A stretch of DNA of 64,000 bases from Hirschia sp964352025 (GTDB taxonomy: Bacteria > Pseudomonadota > Alphaproteobacteria > Caulobacterales > Hyphomonadaceae): contig CAYGPZ010000001.1 in assembly GCA_964352025.1 (NCBI GenBank), positions 620,001-684,000 of the forward strand, written 5' to 3'. The position numbers and the translations under genes are program-made. This document shows positions 42,668-51,310 of this stretch, in pieces (the stretch's first letter is position 1; every line of letters starts with the position of its first letter). The notes under the pieces were generated by a model. It was given only the letters and a program-made list of their open reading frames with translations, ran no database searches and was not told the origin of the DNA.

Positions 42668-44137
42668 ATGACTGTATCAGTCCCCCTTAGGAACAACAGA
42701 AAAATTTTAGTCATGGACCTTGATGGAACGCTCATCAGATCTGACACAACCCATGAGCTTCTTATTCTGATAGCCAGATGGATGCCATTTCTTATTCCTT
42801 TGGCGCTATATAAACTCTTTAAATCGCGTTCTGAAGCTAAACGCTGGATGGTTAAAAAGGTAGGGGACCACATTGATCCCGAATATTTGCCATATGAGCC
42901 GAAGGCTCTGGAGTTGATGGAATCTTATAAGGAGCGGGGAGATGATGTTTGGCTCGTCTCAGGTTCAGATCATACGCTTGTAGAACGTATAGCAAAGCAC
43001 TTAGGTATGTTCTGTCGGTGGCAGGGGACAGAACCGGACCTTAATTTAACGTCATCGCGCAAAGCAAAATATTTGACTGAGAATTGTCCAAACGGTTTTG
43101 TGTATGCAGGCAATAGTTCCCACGATTTTAAGGTGTGGAAGCAAAGTCAAAAAGGGTATGCATTTAATGCGCCTGCAGCATCTTTTTCACTGCATGATCA
43201 AGATGGAAAACCAGTGCAAGTTGACGAAGTTGTCGCAAAGAAATCATCAATCTATCCTATTTTTAAAGCGATGCGACTTCATCAATGGGCAAAGAATATA
43301 CTATTGTTTGTTGTTCCGGGTTTGATTTTAATATCGTTGACAACATCCGATTTCCTATCCCTTGCACAAGCCTTTGTCTGTTTTGGTTTGATGGCGAGCG
43401 GGACTTATATTCTAAATGACTTGTTTGATATTCCAGATGACCGGAAACACAAGACAAAGAAACTGCGCCAGATAGCTGCTGGAAATTTATCTGTCCCGAT
43501 GTCTGTTCTGGTAATGGGAGTAGCCGTATTAGGCGCGCTGATATGGGCTTATTTACTGGATCCAAAATTTGGTCTTGTGTTGAGTATTTATGGGGCAACA
43601 ACGATTGCTTATTCATTTAGGCTCAAACGTTTACCGATTGTCGATGTCTTTGTTTTAGCCTGTTTATTTAGCCTTCGTGTTTGGGCGGGCGCAGAGATTG
43701 TCAATGCGCCCCCAACCGCGTGGTTGATGACATTTATTGGTTTGACATTCCTAAGTCTTGCTTTGGCAAAACGGTATGTTGAAGTCAGTAAATCTAGTGG
43801 AAAACAGAAAGTATCGGGTCGGGGCTATCAAGCCAATGATGATAAAATGCTAATGGCTTTTGGGGGAGCCACAGCATATTCTGCAGTGCTATCATTTGCG
43901 ATCTACGGAATGCTTGCTCCAAATCGCTTGATAGAAAGCGATAAAGCCATGATTGTTATATCAGCCGTCGTCGCGGCATGGTTTATGCGTATATGGCTTG
44001 TAGCGGGGCGTGGAGAGCTGGATGATGATCCGGTTCTATACGCTGTCAAAGATAAAATATCTCTAGCCTGTCTCGTTATTGCGGTTTGCGTGCTTACGGT
44101 AGAAGAAACAAGGATAATTTGGGAAAGATGGTTGTAA
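42668..44137 (+). CDS. HAD-UbiA fusion: probable DPPR synthase with fused phosphatase domain
   Basis: A 489-residue two-domain protein. Residues 1-195 are a HAD phosphatase domain: motif I DLDGTLIRSD (D17, D19), motif II VSGSD, and a GNSSHDF motif IV. Residues about 205-489 are a UbiA-type membrane prenyltransferase with NDLFDIPDDRKHKTK (metal-diphosphate motif) and YEVSKS-like late motif (KRYVEVSKSSG). UbiA relatives next to DprE genes, such as Rv3806c of Mycobacterium, move 5-phosphoribose to decaprenyl phosphate. The fused HAD domain could then remove the 5-phosphate, done by a separate protein in mycobacteria. The ATG at 42668 lies 14 bases past the GT-C stop. Confidence 0.8.
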   Translation: MTVSVPLRNNRKILVMDLDGTLIRSDTTHELLILIARWMPFLIPLALYKLFKSRSEAKRWMVKKVGDHIDPEYLPYEPKALELMESYKERGDDVWLVSGSDHTLVERIAKHLGMFCRWQGTEPDLNLTSSRKAKYLTENCPNGFVYAGNSSHDFKVWKQSQKGYAFNAPAASFSLHDQDGKPVQVDEVVAKKSSIYPIFKAMRLHQWAKNILLFVVPGLILISLTTSDFLSLAQAFVCFGLMASGTYILNDLFDIPDDRKHKTKKLRQIAAGNLSVPMSVLVMGVAVLGALIWAYLLDPKFGLVLSIYGATTIAYSFRLKRLPIVDVFVLACLFSLRVWAGAEIVNAPPTAWLMTFIGLTFLSLALAKRYVEVSKSSGKQKVSGRGYQANDDKMLMAFGGATAYSAVLSFAIYGMLAPNRLIESDKAMIVISAVVAAWFMRIWLVAGRGELDDDPVLYAVKDKISLACLVIAVCVLTVEETRIIWERWL

Positions 44138-45639
44138 GTTGGGGCCGAACTCATAATTTTGACCAAAACATCACTCGTTTAGCATCAAATAAATATGTTC
44201 AGCAGTTGGATGACCTTTTCCGTGATCCAGATAATACATTTATTCCACATGGATTAGGGCGTTCATATGGTGATGTTGCTTTGAATGATGGGCAAAATGT
44301 CTGTTTAACTCCGCGATTGAACGACCTATTAAATGCAGACTGGGAGAAGGGTATAGTTCGTGCGAAAACCGGACTTTCTTTAGGCGAGCTACTCAAAGTT
44401 TGTGTCCCGAAAGGGTGGTTTCTTCCAGTATCTCCCGGAACAAAATTCGTTACTTTGGGGGGCGCGGTTGCCAATGATGTTCATGGCAAGAACCATCATC
44501 AAGCAGGTAGTTTAGGGGCGCATATTACGCGTTTTCAAATTCGTCGGTCAGATAAGGGTGTTCTGGAATGCTCACCGGATGAGAATGCTGATTTATTCAA
44601 TATGACGATTGGAGGCTTGGGTTTAACTGGATTTATCGAGTGGGTAGAAATTCAATTAAAGCCAATCAAATCCGCATATCTAGACGTTGAAAATCTGAAT
44701 TGCGAAAACCTATCCGACTTTTTTCGGTTGAGTGCAGAAAGTAAGGACTGGCCCTACAGTGTCATGTGGGTTGACTGTTTTGCTAAAGGGGACGCACTGG
44801 GAAGGGGTATATTCTCTCGCGGAAAGCCTGCATCTGATGTTCCCGACGGTGTTGCAAAAGCTCAACGTTTAACGGCCCATGGTGATGAAGCCAAGCCGAT
44901 GCCAATGACGATGCCAAGTTGGACTTTGAATAAATTGTCTATTTCGTTGTTTAACGCCATGTATCGAGCGCGTCCTGCGGCTAATTTTAAAGGTCGCCAG
45001 CATTATGATCCATTTTTCTATCCGCTGGACGGCATCTTGGGCTGGAACAAGCTATATGGTCCTAAAGGCTTTTATCAACACCAATGTATTCTTGCACCAG
45101 AACATGGAGAAGAAGGCATTCGTAAGTTGTTGGAAGTGATTGCCAAGTCAGGGCAGGGATCATTCTTAGCTGTTTTGAAACTTCACGGACCTGAAACATC
45201 ACCAGGTATTATGTCATTTGGTAGGGAAGGGGTTTCCTTAGCACTTGATTTTGCCAATCGAGGAAAGCCAACACTGGCACTGTTGGACAAGTTGGATGAG
45301 ATAGTCCGTGAGTATTCCGGCTGTGTATATCCAGCCAAGGATGGGCGCATGTCTGCATCTATGTACCAATCGAGTTTTCCAAGATGGCCAGAGCTTGAAG
45401 AGATGCGGGACCCTAAGATTTCCTCATCTTTTTGGCGTCGTGTCACATCAAATCAGGAAATGGTCGGAGAAGATGCTGCTGAAAATCAAACTGCAGATGA
45501 CGGTACCGATAAATCAATAGAAGTTTCTGAAGACATTGAGAAAATTTCTGAAGATCGCGAAATGAAACAGGAAGATGTTTCTGATACTAACGCTGATACA
45601 AAATCCGACACACAGCTTGAAAAAAAGCCTGAAAGTTAG
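44128..45639 (+). CDS. DprE1-like FAD oxidase (decaprenylphospho-ribose 2-oxidase)
   Basis: A 503-residue vanillyl-alcohol-oxidase-type flavoprotein. HGLGRSYGDVALN, PVSPGTKFVTLGGAVAND and VHGKNHHQAGSLG match the DprE1 FAD site; H119 aligns with the flavin-contacting H132 of mycobacterial DprE1. YPAKDGRMSASMYQ near the C-terminus matches the segment holding its catalytic Lys. It should oxidise the ribose C2 of decaprenyl-phosphoribose, step one of epimerisation to arabinose. About 60 extra C-terminal residues are highly acidic (Glu, Asp, Ser, Thr) and lie outside the family core. The start at 44128 overlaps the UbiA stop. Confidence 0.82.
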   Translation: MVVSWGRTHNFDQNITRLASNKYVQQLDDLFRDPDNTFIPHGLGRSYGDVALNDGQNVCLTPRLNDLLNADWEKGIVRAKTGLSLGELLKVCVPKGWFLPVSPGTKFVTLGGAVANDVHGKNHHQAGSLGAHITRFQIRRSDKGVLECSPDENADLFNMTIGGLGLTGFIEWVEIQLKPIKSAYLDVENLNCENLSDFFRLSAESKDWPYSVMWVDCFAKGDALGRGIFSRGKPASDVPDGVAKAQRLTAHGDEAKPMPMTMPSWTLNKLSISLFNAMYRARPAANFKGRQHYDPFFYPLDGILGWNKLYGPKGFYQHQCILAPEHGEEGIRKLLEVIAKSGQGSFLAVLKLHGPETSPGIMSFGREGVSLALDFANRGKPTLALLDKLDEIVREYSGCVYPAKDGRMSASMYQSSFPRWPELEEMRDPKISSSFWRRVTSNQEMVGEDAAENQTADDGTDKSIEVSEDIEKISEDREMKQEDVSDTNADTKSDTQLEKKPES

Positions 45640-45651
45640 AAAGCAATACAC

Positions 45652-46404
45652 ATGCAAACGCTCGTTATTTTAGGTGCAACATCAGCTGTTGCCATCGCTT
45701 ACGCCCGCCAAGTTGCTGTTGCGACGAAAACATCCTTTGTTCTGGTTGGGCGTAACCAAGAGCATCTTGAAGAAATTCGCACAGATATTGTTTCACGAGG
45801 TGGTCATGAAAGCTCTATTTGTATTGCAGGGGACCTTGGCCAACCTGCGAGTGTAAAAGATTTGTTTGCTCAAATTGAAGAGAAAACCGATTATGTTGAT
45901 CAAGTTTTGCTAGCCTACGGCATTTTGGGCGACCAGAAAGAACAGCAAAAAGATATCGCATCTGTTCAATCTATGTTTGACGTGAATCTCGTATCCGCTT
46001 CTATGTGGTGTGAAGCATTTGCTGCGAAGTTTGAAGAACAGACGACTGGTCATTTAGTCGTTATCGGTTCCGTTGCTGGAGATCGTGGGCGTCAGTCAAA
46101 CTATATTTATGGCGCAACAAAAGGCGCTTTGGAGCGTGTAGCTGAGGGAATGGCTCACCGTTTTGCACCTGATGACGACATCAATGTAACTTTGATCAAA
46201 CCTGGCTTTATTGACACGCCAATGACGGACCATATTGAAAATAAGGGAGGCCCTTTGTGGGCTACTCCTGAAAAAATAGCGGATGTCATGGTACGTGCTG
46301 TCGAGAAAAAACGCGTCCGTGTTTATGCGCCTTGGTTATGGCGCTGGATATTGCTGATTGTTCGCTCTCTACCCATGCCAATAATGCACAAAACGAAAAT
46401 GTAA
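45652..46404 (+). CDS. DprE2-like SDR (decaprenylphospho-erythropentofuranosyl reductase)
   Basis: A 250-residue short-chain dehydrogenase. LGATSAVAIAYARQ is the cofactor loop typical of DprE2 rather than of the usual GxxxGIG SDRs. VIGSVAGDRGRQSNYIYGATKGAL holds Ser, Tyr and Lys of the active site, and KPGFIDTPMTDH is the later loop. Together with DprE1 it should finish the ribose-to-arabinose epimerisation on the lipid carrier. Its start lies 12 bases past the DprE1-like stop. Confidence 0.82.
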   Translation: MQTLVILGATSAVAIAYARQVAVATKTSFVLVGRNQEHLEEIRTDIVSRGGHESSICIAGDLGQPASVKDLFAQIEEKTDYVDQVLLAYGILGDQKEQQKDIASVQSMFDVNLVSASMWCEAFAAKFEEQTTGHLVVIGSVAGDRGRQSNYIYGATKGALERVAEGMAHRFAPDDDINVTLIKPGFIDTPMTDHIENKGGPLWATPEKIADVMVRAVEKKRVRVYAPWLWRWILLIVRSLPMPIMHKTKM

Positions 46405-46461
46405 GCATGTTTAAGTGCTTCAATTGTGCCGTACGAACCAATACATATCGAAAGCCTTTGA

Positions 46462-46866
46462 ATGATAAAGCAGCTTTTTAAGCTTAAGGAATTTTTTTGT
46501 TTCGTCGCAGTGGGGGCGTTAGCTGCAATTGCGAACATGGTCTCGCGATACTTTTTAGACTTTGTTATGGTCTTCGAGTTGGCGGTATTGATTGCCTATG
46601 TGATCGGTATGGTCATTGCTTTTGTATTGTTTCAAAAACTCATTTTTGGTGCTCCGGATACACCTGTTAAAACGCGGATATTTCGGTTTTGTGTTGTAAA
46701 TGCTGTTGGCGCAGTGTTAGCTGTTTTAGTTAGTTCATTAATGGCTAGAGTTGTGTTTCCGAGTTGGGGATGGACATTTCATCCTGCCGAAATTGCCCAT
46801 TTCATTGGGGTGTCAGTTCCAGCAATTTCAAGTTACTTTGGCCATAAACTTTATACATATAAATAG
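46462..46866 (+). CDS. GtrA family membrane protein
   Basis: A 134-residue protein with four predicted membrane helices and the GtrA pattern: FCFVAVGALAAIANMVSRYFL at the start, FVLFQKLIFG in the middle, and a final HKLYTYK. GtrA proteins are linked to moving or using polyprenyl-linked sugars; Rv3789, the GtrA member next to dprE1/dprE2 in Mycobacterium, is tied to arabinan assembly. Here it closes the same kind of cassette, 58 bases after DprE2. Confidence 0.85.
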   Translation: MIKQLFKLKEFFCFVAVGALAAIANMVSRYFLDFVMVFELAVLIAYVIGMVIAFVLFQKLIFGAPDTPVKTRIFRFCVVNAVGAVLAVLVSSLMARVVFPSWGWTFHPAEIAHFIGVSVPAISSYFGHKLYTYK

Positions 46867-47152
46867 TACTTCTAGATTTAAATACTGCCGACGGTAAGTC
46901 CGAAAAGGATTGGTTGCGGATGTCTGAACCGTCTTTTACATTGATTTACTGGCGATTGCATTGGCTTGCTGAGGATAAACTGATGATTTGTGTTCCTTAC
47001 AAGGTTTACAACATTACACGCGCTATCTGTAAGAATTGACAACCGCACTTCGTAGCATCTGCACAAGCTTTATTGCGCTCGTTACACCGTTTCCAAGACT
47101 TATTGATCTTTGTCGATAAGCCAAAAGAAACAATATTTAGCGGGAGTGACAA

Positions 47153-48745
47153 ATGGCCTATACAGGAAGCAGCGAGCCGATATCGGACTTGATTAATCGT
47201 TACGGTGATAGCTGGAGAGACATTCAGCCGGAAGCCGTGCTGCGTATGCAAAACCAGAACAAATTCCGGACGGGATTGGATATTGCGCGCTACACAGCCA
47301 AAATCATGCGTGAAGACATGGCAGCTTATGATGCAGACCCTAAAAATTACACGCAATCATTAGGGTGCTGGCACGGATTTGTGGGCCAACAAAAAATGAT
47401 TTCGATCAAGAAGCATTTTGGTTCAACCAAAGGCAAATACCTTTACCTTTCTGGTTGGATGGTTGCTGCGCTTAGGTCTGAGTTTGGTCCATTGCCGGAT
47501 CAGTCTATGCACGAGAAAACGTCTGTGCCTGCTTTGATCGAGGAATTGTACACATTCCTTCGTCAGGCTGATGCCCGCGAATTGGGTCTATTATACAGTC
47601 GTTTGGATGCTGCTGATAAAGCTGGCGAAATTGATCAATTCAAAGAGATCAAATCTGAAATCGACAATTACCAGACGCACGTTGTTCCAATCATCGCAGA
47701 TATTGATGCAGGATTTGGGAATGCAGAGGCAACTTACTTGCTGGCCAAGAAAATGATCGAAGCTGGTGCATGTGCTCTGCAGATTGAAAACCAGGTATCG
47801 GATGAAAAGCAATGTGGTCACCAGGACGGTAAAGTAACGGTTCCACATGAAGATTTCTTGGCGAAGATACGTGCGTGTCGTTACGCATTTTTAGAGCTAG
47901 GTATTGATGATGGTATTATCGTTGCGCGGACTGACTCTCTTGGAGCTGGTCTAACGAAACAGATTGCTTATTCGGAAACGCCGGGTGATTTGGGTGATCA
48001 ATACAACTCGTTTTTGGATTGTGAGCCATATAATCCTGAGACATCGACAAATGGAGATGTGTTAATACAGCGTAATGGTGAATTGCTTAAACCAAAGCGT
48101 TTGAAATCAAACCTGTATCAATTCCGTGCTGGAACGGGAGAGGATCGTTGTGTTCTTGATTGTATTACGTCTCTTCAAAATGGTGCAGATCTCTTGTGGA
48201 TCGAAACCGAGAAGCCGCACGTAGACCAGATTGCAGGGATGGTGGATCGTATTCGTGACGTCGTTCCAAATGCAAAGCTTGTTTACAACAACTCTCCATC
48301 ATTCAACTGGACGCTTAATTTCCGTCAGCAAGTGTATGATGCATGGGAGCAGGAAGGTCGCGACGTTTCTAACTATGATCGTGCAAAGCTTATGGATGAA
48401 TCTTACGATGCAACTGAGCTATCAACAGAAGCGGATAATCGTATTCAGTCTTTCCAACGTGAAGGTGCAAAACGCGCTGGTATTTTCCACCACCTGATCA
48501 CTTTGCCGACTTACCACACGACAGCTTTGTCAACGGATGATCTCGCGAAGCGCTACTTTGGTGAACAAGCAATGCTTGGCTATGTGAAGACAGTCCAGCG
48601 TGTGGAAATTCGTGAAGGCGTGGCCTGTGTGAAGCACCAAAATATGGCTGGGTCCGACCTTGGAGACGACCATAAAGAATACTTTGCCGGAGATGCAGCT
48701 CTTAAAGCTAGCGGTGAAGACAACACAATGAACCAATTCTCATAA
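47153..48745 (+). CDS. aceA: Isocitrate lyase
   Basis: The 530-residue protein splits isocitrate to glyoxylate and succinate, the first step of the glyoxylate shunt. It belongs to the long ICL subgroup (as in Pseudomonas aeruginosa). The catalytic loop is KQCGH near residue 220 in place of KKCGH of the E. coli type. IADIDAGFGNAEATYLLAKKMIEAG gives the metal-binding Asp residues and NNSPSFNWTL the substrate loop. GGGAGTG precedes the ATG. It is followed by a terminator, a 72-residue unknown gene and malate synthase. Confidence 0.95.
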   Translation: MAYTGSSEPISDLINRYGDSWRDIQPEAVLRMQNQNKFRTGLDIARYTAKIMREDMAAYDADPKNYTQSLGCWHGFVGQQKMISIKKHFGSTKGKYLYLSGWMVAALRSEFGPLPDQSMHEKTSVPALIEELYTFLRQADARELGLLYSRLDAADKAGEIDQFKEIKSEIDNYQTHVVPIIADIDAGFGNAEATYLLAKKMIEAGACALQIENQVSDEKQCGHQDGKVTVPHEDFLAKIRACRYAFLELGIDDGIIVARTDSLGAGLTKQIAYSETPGDLGDQYNSFLDCEPYNPETSTNGDVLIQRNGELLKPKRLKSNLYQFRAGTGEDRCVLDCITSLQNGADLLWIETEKPHVDQIAGMVDRIRDVVPNAKLVYNNSPSFNWTLNFRQQVYDAWEQEGRDVSNYDRAKLMDESYDATELSTEADNRIQSFQREGAKRAGIFHHLITLPTYHTTALSTDDLAKRYFGEQAMLGYVKTVQRVEIREGVACVKHQNMAGSDLGDDHKEYFAGDAALKASGEDNTMNQFS

Positions 48746-48762
48746 TTAACGTTTCAACTCTA

Positions 48763-48804
48763 GCGGAGCCGAGTTGGGAAAACTGACCGGCTCCGCATTT
48801 TTTT
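48763..48804 (+). terminator. Terminator/attenuator between aceA and the 72-residue gene
   Basis: GCGGAGCCG (48763-48771) and CGGCTCCGC (48788-48796) form a perfect 9-bp GC-rich stem followed by ATTTTTTTT. The T-run ends directly in AGGAGG, the ribosome binding site of the next gene. Confidence 0.85.
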
Positions 48805-48818
48805 AGGAGGAAATGAAA

Positions 48819-49037
48819 ATGACGAATGAAAACCCAAACCGTATAACAATAATTGCTCCAAGCTTTAGCGAGGCTGTTATCGAGTTTCACCGCAGCCGTA
48901 TGGGCGAGCGCGGATATATAATGGATGGTCCTATCGTGTCGCGTTTATTCATGTTGGCCGAAGGTGTGCAAAAACCCAAAAACCTCTTTGAAGGCAAAGA
49001 AATGTTTTCGGTGAGTTTTGCTAAAAAAGAAGCGTGA
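48819..49037 (+). CDS. Small conserved-looking protein between aceA and glcB, unknown function
   Basis: A 72-residue protein that I do not recognise. It opens with a beta-type strand (RITIIAPSFSEAVIEFHRSRMGERGYIMDGPI), and ends in KKEA. It has no signal peptide and no membrane helix. AGGAGG stands 8 bases before the ATG at 48819; the in-frame ATG at 48813 is too close to it. The strong ribosome binding site and the place between isocitrate lyase and malate synthase genes argue that it is real and linked to the glyoxylate shunt, perhaps as a small modulator. This is inference. Confidence 0.7.
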   Translation: MTNENPNRITIIAPSFSEAVIEFHRSRMGERGYIMDGPIVSRLFMLAEGVQKPKNLFEGKEMFSVSFAKKEA

Positions 49038-49042
49038 AACCT

Positions 49043-49062
49043 TTGAGCAATGTATTGCTCAA
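49043..49062. promoter_or_regulatory. 20-bp near-perfect palindrome upstream of glcB
   Basis: TTGAGCAATGTATTGCTCAA has two exact 9-bp arms around GT. It is a typical size for a dimeric regulator's operator. It starts 5 bases past the small gene's stop. Confidence 0.55.
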
Positions 49063-49081
49063 CAGAAATAATAAAGAATTG

Positions 49082-49126
49082 GATGAACGTTTATTGGCTT
49101 TGTAATAGGCTGTCTAAACGTTCATC
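49082..49126. repeat. 12-bp inverted repeat in the glcB leader
   Basis: GATGAACGTTTA (49082-49093) and TAAACGTTCATC (49115-49126) are exact reverse complements with a 21-base spacer. It may be an mRNA hairpin or a split operator, 30 bases before the glcB start. No T-run follows, so it is not a plain terminator. Confidence 0.55.
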
Positions 49127-49155
49127 TATTCTACTGACGTAAAAGGATGCGGATC

Positions 49156-51300
49156 ATGCAATCCAAAACAATATTACGAGAAAATCTTACGATAGATGCG
49201 AAGCTTGCTGAATTTATTGATTCAAAACTTGTTGGACCATTAGGCTATGAGAAAGACACTTTCTGGTGGGGCGTGGCGAACATATTCGAGCGTTTCTCAT
49301 CTAAAAATAAAGAACTACTTGAAACACGAGAAAATCTACAGGCCAAGATAGATGCTTGGCATAAAGAACCAGAAAATGGTCAACCAAGTCAGGACGAATA
49401 TCAGGCTTTTCTACGTGACATTGGGTATCTCGTTCCCGAACCTGCGCCCTTTAAAATAGGGACGCAAAATGTTGATGCAGAGCTAGCGCAATTAGCAGGG
49501 CCACAATTGGTTGTACCCGTTCTAAATGCTCGGTATGCGCTAAATGCTGCAAATGCACGTTGGGGCTCTCTCTATGATGCGCTTTATGGTTCAGATGCCA
49601 TTGCTTATGAAGGCAATGAGAAATCTGGATATGATGCAGCGCGCGGTGAAAAAGTTATCAGCTGGGCGAAGAATTTTCTAGATGACGCTATTCCATTGGA
49701 GAATGGCAAACATGCCGATGTTGAAGCTTATTCTATAGAAAATGGCGCGTTAGTTCCCGGGCTTTTAGATCCATCCGTTTTAGTTGGTTTCGAAGGCCAG
49801 CCGGATGCGCCTAGCAAGATAATATTCCGGCACAATGGTATGCACATTGAGCTGCTGATCAATGGTGATCACCCAGTTGGACGTCAGGATAAAGCAGGCG
49901 TGTGTGATGTTGTTTTGGAATCTGCGTTATCGACGATTGTTGATTTTGAAGATTCTGTTGCGGCGGTGGATGCTGAGGACAAATTAGCGGCCTATCAAAA
50001 CTGGTATGGCCTGATGCAGGGTGACCTCGTTTCGACCTTTAAAAAGGGTGGAGATGAAGTTCGTCGCGGGCTTAATGAGGACCGCCAATATACGGATCTA
50101 TCTGGTAAAACAGTAGATTTTTCAGGGCGCTCTCTCATGCTTGTGCGTAATGTTGGGCATTTGATGACAACGCCTGCAGTGTTGCTGGCTGATGGTAGTG
50201 AAGCGCCAGAAGGTATTTTGGACGCGATTGTTACAAGTCTAATCGGTTGCGTTGATCTTCTTAAAAAGAATGGGATCAGAAACTCAAAAACAGGCTCTAT
50301 CTATATTGTTAAGCCGAAAATGCATGGACCAGAGGAATGTGCATTTACCAATGACTTGTTCAATGCCGTTGAAGATCTATTGGGGCTGACGCGTCACACG
50401 GTTAAAGTGGGCGTGATGGATGAGGAGCGTAGAACGTCTGCAAATCTTGCGGCCTGTATCCATGCGGTGAAAGACAGAATTGTGTTCATCAATACGGGGT
50501 TCCTTGATCGGACAGGCGATGAAATGCACACATCCATGTATGCGGGTCCTATGATCCGCAAAGGCGAGATGAAATCATCTGCTTGGATTGATGCGTATGA
50601 AAAGCGCAATGTCGCAATTGGTTTGGCGTGTGGTTTTTCTGGTCGTGCTCAAATTGGGAAGGGCATGTGGGCTGCGCCTGACCGTATGAGCGATATGCTT
50701 GAGCAAAAAATTGGACACCCTCAAACGGGTGCGAATACCGCTTGGGTGCCTAGTCCATCTGCCGCGACGCTTCATGCTGTTCACTATCATACTGTAGATG
50801 TGGCTTCCCGTCAGGAAGACGTCTTAAAGCAAGACATTCCAGCGCTGAGCACACTTCTTAAATATCCAGTGGCCAAGTCTGCCGACTGGAGTGAAGAAGA
50901 GATTAGCGACGAGTTGGAGAACAATGCGCAAGGCCTGTTAGGCTATGTTGTAAGGTGGATTGATCAAGGCGTTGGGTGTTCCAAAGTGCCTGACATCAAC
51001 AATATTAGCTTGATGGAAGATCGCGCAACTTTGAGAATTTCATCTCAACATATTGCTAACTGGTTGATGCATAATGTGTGTACAGTTTCTGAGGTGGAAA
51101 AAGTTTTGCGCCGTATGGCTGTAAAAGTGGATGATCAAAATGCCGATGATCCATTGTATGAGCCAATGGCACCATCATTTGATGGTGTAGCTTACAAAGC
51201 CGCTTGTGCGTTGATATTTGATGGTGTGGGGCAGCCAAGTGGTTACACTGAACCTTTGTTGCATCGCTTTAGACTTGATAAGAAAGGGCTGCACCAATGA
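49156..51300 (+). CDS. glcB: Malate synthase G
   Basis: This 714-residue enzyme condenses glyoxylate and acetyl-CoA to malate, the second step of the glyoxylate shunt. The length is that of isoform G. Marks are STIVDFEDSVAAVDAEDK (metal-binding Glu/Asp), RSLMLVRNVGHLM, FINTGFLDRTGDEMHTSM and YVVRWIDQGVGCSKVPDI near the C-terminus with the catalytic base region. AGGA stands 8 bases before the ATG at 49156; an ATG nine bases earlier abuts it. Two inverted repeats lie in its leader. A regulator gene follows 10 bases after its stop. Confidence 0.95.
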   Translation: MQSKTILRENLTIDAKLAEFIDSKLVGPLGYEKDTFWWGVANIFERFSSKNKELLETRENLQAKIDAWHKEPENGQPSQDEYQAFLRDIGYLVPEPAPFKIGTQNVDAELAQLAGPQLVVPVLNARYALNAANARWGSLYDALYGSDAIAYEGNEKSGYDAARGEKVISWAKNFLDDAIPLENGKHADVEAYSIENGALVPGLLDPSVLVGFEGQPDAPSKIIFRHNGMHIELLINGDHPVGRQDKAGVCDVVLESALSTIVDFEDSVAAVDAEDKLAAYQNWYGLMQGDLVSTFKKGGDEVRRGLNEDRQYTDLSGKTVDFSGRSLMLVRNVGHLMTTPAVLLADGSEAPEGILDAIVTSLIGCVDLLKKNGIRNSKTGSIYIVKPKMHGPEECAFTNDLFNAVEDLLGLTRHTVKVGVMDEERRTSANLAACIHAVKDRIVFINTGFLDRTGDEMHTSMYAGPMIRKGEMKSSAWIDAYEKRNVAIGLACGFSGRAQIGKGMWAAPDRMSDMLEQKIGHPQTGANTAWVPSPSAATLHAVHYHTVDVASRQEDVLKQDIPALSTLLKYPVAKSADWSEEEISDELENNAQGLLGYVVRWIDQGVGCSKVPDINNISLMEDRATLRISSQHIANWLMHNVCTVSEVEKVLRRMAVKVDDQNADDPLYEPMAPSFDGVAYKAACALIFDGVGQPSGYTEPLLHRFRLDKKGLHQ

Positions 51301-51310
51301 GGACTAATAT

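Noticed and set aside
46878..47066. Minus-strand frame in the gap before aceA
   Set aside because: No ribosome binding site or family; the 286-base gap more likely holds the aceA promoter.
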